Shown here: in pieces, positions 1 to 4,868 of the stretch
Position numbering within the stretch: position 1 is the first letter of the stretch
Layout of the letters: every line of letters starts with the position of its first letter
Origin: Nitrososphaerota archaeon
Lineage (GTDB): Archaea; Thermoproteota; Bathyarchaeia; Bathyarchaeales; Bathycorpusculaceae
Assembly (NCBI GenBank): GCA_031260365.1
Contig: JAIRJY010000041.1
Coordinates: 1-5,157, forward strand
Reading direction: 5' to 3'
Length of the DNA: 5,157 nt
The notes under the pieces: generated by a model
What the model was told of the DNA's origin: nothing
The model's input: the letters and a program-made list of their open reading frames with translations, nothing else
Databases searched by the model: none
Program-made: the position numbers and the translations under genes

Positions 1-106
1 CATTTGCACCATAATATATAGTGCCCGAAGGAACGTTAGTCATGTTATATTTAAGATCACCAGTTTTAGCATCAAGTGCGAACATGTTATTACCACTAGC
101 TAACTA
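1..106 (-). pseudogene. In-frame continuation of the beta-propeller gene beyond the TAG (partial, runs off the left edge)
   Basis: Reading on from the TAG in the same frame gives 34 codons to the window edge without another stop. They begin 'LASGNNMFALDAKTGDLKYN' and continue 'MTNVPSG'. This is a standard PQQ-type blade ('ALDAKTGDLKY'), and the 'YNxTNVPSG' ending is one I associate with this archaeal family. The reading frame is thus intact on both sides of a single TAG. The piece has no start codon or ribosome binding site of its own near the TAG, so it is better read as the rest of the same gene than as a separate one. Confidence 0.75.
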
Positions 107-1027
107 AATGTATGCCCAAGTACCACGGTTGTTTATGCTAAGCCATGTTAACACCTGTCCAGTTGATATTCTGCCGCCTCCAAAACTGTAAGAGCGTTCC
201 CAAAGTTTTTCACCTGTGTGTACATCAACTGCTACAATTGCTTGTGTTGGTGAACCACTGACATATTTGTTATAATATAAAACACCCGCAATGATGATAG
301 ATCCTACAAATTTACCTTCATAAGCATCTCCATCTTGGTATGAAACATCACCAGTATTTCCACCTGACAAACCGCCCATTGTTTCGCCCACAGGCATACT
401 CCATAGAATGTGTGCACTTTTTGGCGCGTCATTATATGGTGCATACAAGTTTGCTGGTTTATATGCCCAACTTCCAGCAATAGAATACCATTCGCGGAGT
501 TGTGAATCAATAGGTCTGTACCAATATTCCAAAGGAAGTGAGTGTCCTGGGTACTCTAGCTTTTTATCTGCTTGAACAACTAGTTCAACAATTTCACTTT
601 GACTCGCAGCATACCAGCCACTTGCTACGCTAGAAGTGCCTGAATTGTATTCTACGCGATCAAAAGTACATTGTAACCTATAGACTCCTATTATTTCAGG
701 TACATATGAGTAACCAACTGTTCCAGTTGCCCAGGTCATACTTTTAACGGTCTCAGTGTGTCCATTTGGATCAGTTATAGTTAAAGTTACATTCCAGCCA
801 TCACCGTCACGTGCCAAGAAATTCAACAGACCAAAATTAATTAAAACAGATTGACCAACACCTACTGGTTTTGGAACTGCATCAACAAATGGAAATGTTG
901 GAATTTCGTGACTTGATTGTGCATTTGTAGTGCCTGTAGCTGCAAACATTGACATAGTAAACGACAAAATCAGCAATACTGCTATTGCTGAAAACATTGT
1001 TTTATTTTTAAAGACTTTACTTTTCAT
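104..1027 (-). CDS. Exported Ig-like / PQQ-type beta-propeller protein, N-terminal part ending at an in-frame TAG
   Basis: The frame gives 307 residues from an ATG at 1027. Residues 1-36 form a signal peptide: a Lys-rich start (MKSKVFKNK), a hydrophobic core at about 11-30 and a likely cut after TTNA. Residues about 42-152 look like an Ig-like domain opening with 'PKPVGVGQ'. A linker, 'LPLEYWYRPID...REWYSIAGSW' (about 165-187), leads into a beta-propeller, with one clear PQQ-type blade motif 'AIVAVDVHTGEKLW' at about 263-276. I know this layout from exported proteins of Bathyarchaeia; their substrate is unknown, and quinone binding should not be assumed. The protein would act outside the cell. 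The TAG at 104-106 follows '...RGTWAYI', where relatives usually carry Trp, and propeller sequence continues after it. The gene may therefore be a fresh pseudogene, an assembly error or a read-through gene. The family call is firm; intactness is not. Confidence 0.85.
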   Translation of the reverse strand: MKSKVFKNKTMFSAIAVLLILSFTMSMFAATGTTNAQSSHEIPTFPFVDAVPKPVGVGQSVLINFGLLNFLARDGDGWNVTLTITDPNGHTETVKSMTWATGTVGYSYVPEIIGVYRLQCTFDRVEYNSGTSSVASGWYAASQSEIVELVVQADKKLEYPGHSLPLEYWYRPIDSQLREWYSIAGSWAYKPANLYAPYNDAPKSAHILWSMPVGETMGGLSGGNTGDVSYQDGDAYEGKFVGSIIIAGVLYYNKYVSGSPTQAIVAVDVHTGEKLWERSYSFGGGRISTGQVLTWLSINNRGTWAYI

Positions 1028-1062
1028 TACAAATTTCCCAAAAACAAGTAGACAACAACATG

Positions 1063-1075
1063 TTAAAAAGTTTCG
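1063..1075 (-). promoter_or_regulatory. Archaeal BRE/TATA box for the beta-propeller gene
   Basis: On the minus strand this reads CGAAACTTTTTAA, a purine/A-rich BRE-like stretch followed by a TATA-like box. A transcript starting about 25 bp downstream would begin near 1040 and leave a leader of roughly 12 bases before the ATG at 1027. That leader contains only a weak Shine-Dalgarno candidate (GGGA). Spacing and composition fit an archaeal promoter; start-site data are absent. Confidence 0.5.
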
Positions 1076-1083
1076 TTTAAACC
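1074..1083 (+). promoter_or_regulatory. Possible TATA box for the gene at 1130, abutting the divergent promoter
   Basis: The plus strand contains TTTAAA within 1074-1083. A start about 25 bp downstream would lie near 1105 and give a leader of about 25 bases. This box lies next to, and partly on top of, the opposite-strand TATA at 1063-1075, so the two genes may compete for the same factors. The match is short in an AT-rich spacer, so support is weak. Confidence 0.25.
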
Positions 1084-1129
1084 ATCATTAGGGCAACTAT
1101 TACATGTTGATTTTGTTTGTGTAAATAAT

Positions 1130-1945
1130 ATGGCAAAACATGTTGAGAGCAGGTGGTTTATTTGTGTGGTGTTGATGTTTAGCGTTGTGTTCTGGGCGAG
1201 GACAACCTCGAACGGTTTAATGGATGGTGCGTCTCCAAGTACGAGTGCTTTAACGCTTTACTCCTATAATGGCGAAAAGATGTATTATTCATATATTTTT
1301 GATAGCGGTACAACACAAAATATCTTAGACGAGTTGGATGCTGTTAAAACCACAAAAGCTAAGACCTGGTCTTTGGACGATATAACTCTGCCGATCTACG
1401 GTTTTCATATTGTTGCAACGGATGGTTCAGGAATATTTGTTGCTTGGTCAAATAATTACTGGATTTCACAGGATGGAACAGTTTATATTTTTTACTTTAA
1501 CTTTGAAAAACTTGTGGCGGATTACTTAACGATGAATGTCGGGGAGTCTTCTTTTTCTGGTTTTCCACGTGTTCGCTTTCTTACCCAAGATGAAAACGGA
1601 TGGAACACAGCTCTTCTCACACCTGCCAAAAAATTGGATATACCTGACGGTATCACTATGACATTGGATTCGTGGAACAATGATGTTGTAACCGTAACTA
1701 TTGCGAATAACCGTGACATGGTTTGGACGTATGGGGTAGCTTATGAACTTCAAGTGTTGTTGGATGGGGTATGGTACGAAATTTCTGTCACCCCCGGACA
1801 TTGGGGCTTTACATCTGTTGCTTTGACTATTCCAGGTGGTGCGGAACGTGAAGAAACCTATTATCTGCATATGTATGGCAAATTACCCGCAGGAACTTAT
1901 CGCCTTGTATCTCATGGTATATCAGTTGAAAACACTATACCGTAA
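1130..1945 (+). CDS. Exported protein of unknown function with C-terminal Big_14-like Ig domain
   Basis: 271 residues, complete, ending in TAA. The N-terminus has a short charged stretch (KHVESR) and a hydrophobic core at about 9-22 (WFICVVLMFSVVFW), consistent with a signal peptide or membrane anchor; no lipobox is seen. Residues about 40-165 form a domain with 'DITLPIYG', 'VAWSNNYWISQDGTVY' and 'LTQDENGWNTALLTP'. Residues about 173-268 resemble the Ig-like Big_14 fold: 'VTVTIANNRD', 'TYGVAYELQVLLDGVWYE', 'WGFTSVALTIPGGAERE', 'LPAGTYRLV'. I recognise this two-part layout from secreted proteins of gut Clostridia, so transfer from bacteria is a reasonable inference. Function is unknown. The ATG at 1130 keeps the signal sequence but has no clear ribosome site upstream. 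An AGGTGG at 1151-1156 could instead serve a GTG at 1166, which would lose the charged N-terminus, so I prefer 1130. Confidence 0.8.
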   Translation: MAKHVESRWFICVVLMFSVVFWARTTSNGLMDGASPSTSALTLYSYNGEKMYYSYIFDSGTTQNILDELDAVKTTKAKTWSLDDITLPIYGFHIVATDGSGIFVAWSNNYWISQDGTVYIFYFNFEKLVADYLTMNVGESSFSGFPRVRFLTQDENGWNTALLTPAKKLDIPDGITMTLDSWNNDVVTVTIANNRDMVWTYGVAYELQVLLDGVWYEISVTPGHWGFTSVALTIPGGAEREETYYLHMYGKLPAGTYRLVSHGISVENTIP

Positions 1946-1979
1946 CAGTTGTCATCTATAGTGGAACTATGTTGCAATT
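1941..1979. repeat. 39-bp direct repeat, copy 1 (overlaps the stop codon of the gene at 1130)
   Basis: This copy matches the second one at 2017-2055 at 38 of 39 positions; the only difference is G versus A at repeat position 8. It contains the core ctatagtggaactatg with short dyad arms ATAGT/ACTAT around GGA. The outer arms are weaker here than in copy 2. The TAA stop at 1943-1945 lies inside the repeat. Confidence 0.85.
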
Positions 1980-2016
1980 AACAAAAATCGTCAATGGCAT
2001 AGAAAACGCACGAGTA

Positions 2017-2055
2017 CGTAACAATTGTCATCTATAGTGGAACTATGTTGCAATT
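2017..2055. repeat. 39-bp direct repeat, copy 2, with dyad symmetry
   Basis: Second copy, offset by 76 bp from the first and separated from it by 37 unique bases. In this copy the outer arms AACAATTG (2020-2027) and CAATTGTT (2051-2058) are a perfect 8-bp inverted repeat, and the inner arms ATAGT/ACTAT flank GGA. The RNA could fold into a two-part hairpin. It sits between two converging genes, so a role in transcript ends is possible but unproven. Confidence 0.85.
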
Positions 2056-2081
2056 GTTGTATATGGACTGGTGGTTTGCCG

Positions 2082-2088
2082 TTTTTTT
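2082..2088 (+). terminator. Oligo-T tract, candidate terminator of the gene at 1130
   Basis: Seven consecutive T residues on the plus strand, about 140 bp after the stop codon and just after the repeat pair. Archaeal RNA polymerase can terminate at such T tracts without a hairpin. Position between converging genes fits; no transcript evidence. Confidence 0.35.
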
Positions 2089-2095
2089 GAACCTA

Positions 2096-2105
2096 AAATC
2101 AAAAA
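2096..2105 (-). terminator. Oligo-T tract on the minus strand, candidate terminator of relBE
   Basis: The plus-strand AAAATCAAAAA reads as T-rich on the minus strand, starting about 15 bp after the TAG of the toxin gene at 2120. Its placement suits an archaeal T-tract terminator for the toxin-antitoxin transcript. The tract is broken by one GA, so support is moderate. Confidence 0.3.
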
Positions 2106-2119
2106 CCTTCTTAACAAGT

Positions 2120-2473
2120 CTAACAAACCTGTTGGCTACCAGAATGATGATGCCCGCATATTTTTCTCTCTAAACCCCAAAATGCTGATTCATATACAAC
2201 ACAGGCAAAAATTGTTAAGGTGTCATAAACTTTTTTACGATGTTCAATTAACATGTTTTTAAGCCCATGTTCTAACAGTTGATAGATGACCCTATACTTA
2301 CCAATACGCAGAGACCTAAAACCCTGAAAATCCCCTGTTAGCAACTTACCCGCTAATGGGTTGCTTTCCAAAATCTGTAGTTCTCTAAAAATTCTAACTC
2401 TCACATGTTTATCTAAACAATCAAACTGTTTGATAACTGCTTTAGAAAGGATGATTTTAGAGTTCTTCTTCAT
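2120..2473 (-). CDS. relE: RelE/ParE-superfamily toxin (mRNA interferase type) with C-terminal extension
   Basis: 117 residues from the ATG at 2473; a TTG one codon earlier (2476) is also possible. The fold signature is clear: 'LDKHVRVRIFRELQILESNPLAGKLLTGDFQGFRSLRIGKYRVIYQ' (positions about 20-65) followed by 'EHRKKVY'. Family knowledge: RelE toxins cut mRNA in the ribosome. The basic and aromatic positions expected at the active site are present as Arg61 (in KYRVIYQ), Arg79 and Tyr83. The start overlaps the end of the antitoxin gene by 17 bases, the usual order and coupling for relBE. Most relatives stop soon after the 'HRKxVY' motif. Here about 33 further residues follow, including a Cys/His-rich stretch (CGHHHSG) with no known match, before a TAG backed up by a TAA three codons later. 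The tail may be read-through of a lost stop. ParE-like activity cannot be excluded. Confidence 0.85.
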   Translation of the reverse strand: MKKNSKIILSKAVIKQFDCLDKHVRVRIFRELQILESNPLAGKLLTGDFQGFRSLRIGKYRVIYQLLEHGLKNMLIEHRKKVYDTLTIFACVVYESAFWGLERKICGHHHSGSQQVC

Positions 2474-2687
2474 CAATATCCAATTCTTTTAATGCTTCTT
2501 CAAAAGTGTAAACACGACCTTCAGCAAAATCCTTCTTACTCTGCTCTAAACGATCTAATACCCCTTCACAACTTAGAAGCTCTAAAGTCTCCTTTAACGA
2601 CTCCAGCTCGGAACGAAGCTTTGGCATTTCTTCAACTACTGCTTTGAGATTTTTTTTGTCTTCTTCAGTGAAAACAACTTCAACCAT
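2457..2687 (-). CDS. relB: RelB-like antitoxin
   Basis: 76 acidic residues from an ATG at 2687, ending in TAA. Residues about 8-38 are a charged, Leu-spaced helix likely to form a coiled coil (EEDKKNLKAVVEEMPKLRSE). The C-terminal part 'LEQSKKDFAEGRVYTFEEAL' is the toxin-wrapping segment seen in many archaeal and bacterial RelB-type antitoxins, where an 'EDIKAGRVYSLEE'-like motif is common. It would bind and block the RelE toxin encoded directly downstream in an overlapping frame, and the complex probably represses its own promoter. I see no clear ribbon-helix-helix N-terminus, so DNA binding by this protein is inferred only. A GGTG at 2696-2699, eight bases before the start, is a good match to the archaeal anti-Shine-Dalgarno and supports the ATG chosen. 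Confidence 0.82.
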   Translation of the reverse strand: MVEVVFTEEDKKNLKAVVEEMPKLRSELESLKETLELLSCEGVLDRLEQSKKDFAEGRVYTFEEALKELDIDEEEL

Positions 2688-2718
2688 TTATAAAACACCA
2701 TACCCCATTACGTCTTAC

Positions 2719-2750
2719 AAATTATTAAAATTTTCCTAAAATAATAATTT
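2719..2750 (-). promoter_or_regulatory. AT-rich inverted repeat in the relBE promoter, candidate operator and TATA region
   Basis: Arms AAATTATTA (2719-2727) and TAATAATTT (2742-2750) are a perfect 9-bp inverted repeat. A further TTTT/AAAA pair lies inside (2731-2734, 2738-2741) around CCT, with three unpaired A residues on one side. The element overlaps the likely TATA box: on the minus strand AGGAAAATTTTAATAAT, about 25 bp before a start near 2702. Toxin-antitoxin operons usually repress themselves through such repeats. The high AT content makes chance symmetry more likely. Confidence 0.4.
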
Positions 2751-3199
2751 CCCTCTCCTGCGGCACACATTTTTGGAAACTATGTTTTAACTCCAATCTT
2801 TTTAGTTTCTCGGACGTTAACGTTAGAGAAATCAGTATTTATCAGCTAAAAACCAGTTTTCCGAGGCAGTTAACATATTAGGCTTTTGCAAGAGGTCTAT
2901 TAAATGCTTGTTTGTGGTTTCATAAATTTTTTTATAGGAAAGTGCCTTTTCATTGTCGTGTTTTTTGTAGGGTAAGTGTTCAATTATGGCAAATAAGCGT
3001 TATTTTAAACGTCACACAGAAGCACACGCGTCAATAAAAATGTGATTTGCGATATTACGGCTTTTTATTTTGTATTGTGCTGGGTTAAACATAAAAAAAT
3101 GTGTAACGATACTGTTTATTTGTGTTTTAGTTGTGTAGTGTTTTAGTGGGAATGTCAAGTGCTGTAGTAGTTGTAGCTTGTGAAAATGTTAATAAATTG
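2751..3199. other. Non-coding AT-rich spacer between divergent relBE and the ATPase gene
   Basis: About 450 bp with frequent stops on both strands. The plus-strand frames I followed here give only very short peptides, for example 19 codons from the ATG at 2986 and 23 codons from 2904, neither with a convincing ribosome site. It contains the hairpin at 2806-2831 and a TGTAGTGTTTTAGTGG motif at 3134-3149 that recurs downstream of the ATPase gene. No tRNA-like fold or known riboswitch is recognised. Confidence 0.6.
2806..2831. repeat. Hairpin-forming inverted repeat in the intergenic spacer
   Basis: Outer arms TTTCTC (2806-2811) and GAGAAA (2826-2831) are perfectly complementary. They enclose the 10-bp palindrome ACGTTAACGT (2814-2823). 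The whole could form a two-stage hairpin or a protein-binding site. It lies far from both flanking promoters, so no function is assigned. Confidence 0.45.
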
Positions 3200-3228
3200 T
3201 TGACAAAAGATATAACTTATGTTGTAAT
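3200..3228 (+). promoter_or_regulatory. Promoter of the DUF4143 ATPase gene
   Basis: Two readings overlap. As an archaeal promoter, ACAAAAGA followed by TATAAC at 3211-3216 places a start near 3238-3242, about 12 bases before the ATG at 3252. As a bacterial sigma-70 promoter, TTGACA at 3200-3205, a 17-bp gap and TGTAAT at 3223-3228 fit the consensus almost perfectly. The archaeal reading is preferred from the genome context. Either way a promoter here is well placed. Confidence 0.5.
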
Positions 3229-3251
3229 AGAAATATAGTGGATGGAAAGAT

Positions 3252-4439
3252 ATGCTTAATAGAAGTGATTATTTGCAAAAAATACGTCCTTTCATCAGAA
3301 AAGATGTTATCAAGGTTATAACAGGTCTGCGTCGTTCGGGGAAAAGCGTAATATTGGAACAACTTCAAGACGAGATAAACAGCCCAAACACTATTTATCT
3401 AAACTTTGAAGATTTGGACATAGACCATTTACTCAATTATAAAATGTTACATGATTATGTTTGCGAAAAAATCGGAGACAGCAAAGAACAATTCTACATA
3501 TTTTTAGATGAAATTCAAGATGTTGAAGGTTGGGAAAAAGCTGTTAATTCGCTTAGAGTAAAATTCAAAGCTGACATTTACATTACGGGTTCTAACTCAA
3601 AAATGTTGTCAAGTGAGCTTTCAACATACATTACAGGTAGATACGTAGAGTTTGTTGTGCAGCCCTTTTCTTTTTCCGAATTTAAACAGATTAATTCAAA
3701 ATATACTTTCGATGAGTATTTGCAATATGGTGGAATGCCATTTTTGCACAGTATTAACTTTGAAGCAAAAGAGAGTAAAAAGTATCTAAAAGATGTGTTT
3801 AACTCTATATTGTTAAAAGATGTCGTGAAGCGTAACAACATTCGTGATGTTGATTTATTGGAGCGTATTGTAAACTATGTGCTAAACAATGTGGGCAAAC
3901 AGTTTTCAGCAGCTAGTATATCAAATTTTTTTAAGCAAGAAAAAAGAGTGGTTGCGCCTGAAACTATTTTAAATTATTTGAAGGCATGTGAGGAAGCGTT
4001 TTTGTTTAAAAAATTATCATATCAAGATGTTATCGGCAAAAAAGCGTTAAATGTGAACGAAAAATATTATGTTGCCGATCACGGTCTTAGAGAAGCAGTA
4101 AGCGGAACGAACCTTAATAATCAAGAAATAATTCTAGAAAATATTGTCTGTTTGGAGCTTATCCGTAGAGGATATACTGTAAAGGTTGGGCGTAGTGTAG
4201 GTGATAAAGAAATTGATTTTGTATGTGAAAAGGGTAGTGATAAATTGTATGTGCAAGTATGTTACATTTTAAGTGAGGAAAAAACGATTGAACGTGAATT
4301 TGCATCACTGTTAGGTGTAAGGGATAATTATCCTAAAATAGTGTTGTACAAAAAAAGTTCGTTTAAAGGTAATTATGAGGGTATTCCTGCGGTAGATATT
4401 GAAAAATGGCTACTTGAAAACACTGTGACACAAACATAA
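3252..4439 (+). CDS. AAA_14 / DUF4143 family ATPase
   Basis: 395 residues, complete, ending in TAA; length is typical of the family. Walker A is GLRRSGKS (25-32). Walker B is FYIFLDEIQD (81-90), with Asp86-Glu87. A sensor-1-like segment ITGSNSKML (111-119) and an Arg at 130 (ITGRYVEF) complete the AAA+ core. 'YLQYGGMPFL' (156-165) and a helical, winged-helix-like middle region (about 195-255) follow. The C-terminal DUF4143 domain has Glu296 (ENIVCLEL), Asp323 (EIDFV) and Gln335 (YVQVCY), laid out like a PD-(D/E)xK nuclease with the usual Lys replaced by Gln, as is normal in this family. These ATPases are common and often multicopy in anaerobes and archaea; their cellular role is not established. 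Upstream is GTGGATGG, a moderate ribosome site ending five bases before the ATG. It stands alone, with long spacers on both sides. Confidence 0.93.
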   Translation: MLNRSDYLQKIRPFIRKDVIKVITGLRRSGKSVILEQLQDEINSPNTIYLNFEDLDIDHLLNYKMLHDYVCEKIGDSKEQFYIFLDEIQDVEGWEKAVNSLRVKFKADIYITGSNSKMLSSELSTYITGRYVEFVVQPFSFSEFKQINSKYTFDEYLQYGGMPFLHSINFEAKESKKYLKDVFNSILLKDVVKRNNIRDVDLLERIVNYVLNNVGKQFSAASISNFFKQEKRVVAPETILNYLKACEEAFLFKKLSYQDVIGKKALNVNEKYYVADHGLREAVSGTNLNNQEIILENIVCLELIRRGYTVKVGRSVGDKEIDFVCEKGSDKLYVQVCYILSEEKTIEREFASLLGVRDNYPKIVLYKKSSFKGNYEGIPAVDIEKWLLENTVTQT

Positions 4440-4815
4440 AAAAAATACATAGCAAGAAACATGCCATTCGTACCCTTATTATGTAACATTTAATGTGTAC
4501 GTTAATGTTTTGGTATAGAAAAAAATTAAAAGTTTTTAAATGAAATTTGTGTATTTTTGTTAGTGTTTTTTGTAGTGTTTTGGTGGAGTTTGTGTGTCGA
4601 TTGTTCTGCTTGAGCATCCAGTTTTCTTTTTATTGTTTTGTTTTTTAGTTTTTCAACATCTTGTTTCAACATATTTTGTTTTTTATGTGCTACTGTGCAG
4701 GTTGTGTATATGTCATAATAGGTTAAATTATGTTATTTAAATAATACTGTGAAAGTAGTGTATCCATTTGTGGTGTAGAACAGTTTAGTATGCATTTGAT
4801 AAAAATATATATGTG
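4440..4815. other. T-rich non-coding spacer
   Basis: About 375 bp with no credible gene; the longer open frames on the minus strand translate to low-complexity sequence. It holds T-rich terminator-like tracts, a 13-bp-period pair of TTTCAACAT (4651-4659, 4664-4672), a second copy of the TGTAGTGTTTTRGTGG motif at 4571-4586, and the 12-bp palindrome TTATTTAAATAA at 4733-4744. No tRNA or riboswitch is recognised. Confidence 0.6.
4533..4571 (+). terminator. T-rich tracts after the ATPase gene, candidate terminator
   Basis: Three plus-strand T runs (five at 4533-4537, five at 4554-4558, six at 4566-4571) follow the ATPase stop by about 95-130 bp. This suits archaeal oligo-T termination. There is no clear GC-rich hairpin ahead of them. 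A second, longer T-rich stretch follows at 4619-4685. Confidence 0.35.
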
Positions 4816-4817
4816 TG

Positions 4818-4862
4818 TTTTTATATACGTTTGTTTTGAATAAAATAATAGTTTGAAGTGAT
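4818..4862 (+). promoter_or_regulatory. TATA box and ribosome binding site of the surface-protein gene at 4869
   Basis: TTTTTATATA at 4818-4827 is a good TATA candidate; transcription would start near 4848 and leave a leader of about 20 bases. Within that leader TGAAGTGAT (4854-4862) matches the archaeal GGAGGTGAT at most positions, including a perfect GTGAT, and ends six bases before the ATG. This strongly supports the start at 4869. Confidence 0.5.
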
Positions 4863-4868
4863 TCTGAT

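Noticed and set aside
304..510. Minus-strand 68-codon frame inside the propeller gene
   Set aside because: Same strand but a different frame from a clear exported protein; no independent features.
1526..1870. Minus-strand open frame of 114 codons inside the gene at 1130-1945
   Set aside because: It lies wholly antisense to a recognisable protein family and its translation has no domain features.
1941..2055. Minimal CRISPR array (39-bp repeat, 37-bp spacer, 39-bp repeat)
   Set aside because: Only two repeats, no cas genes nearby, the first repeat contains a gene's stop codon, and the spacer shows loose similarity to the sequence before copy 1, which suggests duplication rather than spacer acquisition.
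2071..2262. Plus-strand open frame of 63 codons opposite the toxin gene
   Set aside because: Antisense to the 3' end of relE; no ribosome site and no recognisable protein features.
2986..3045. Small ORF of 19 codons (MANKRYFKRHTEAHASIKM)
   Set aside because: Basic peptide with plausible composition, but it is very short, has no good ribosome site and no family I recognise.
4363..4617. Minus-strand open frame of 84 codons after the ATPase gene
   Set aside because: Overlaps the ATPase 3' end and T-rich spacer; translation is low-complexity, rich in Lys, Asn, Phe and Ile, as expected of reversed AT-rich DNA.
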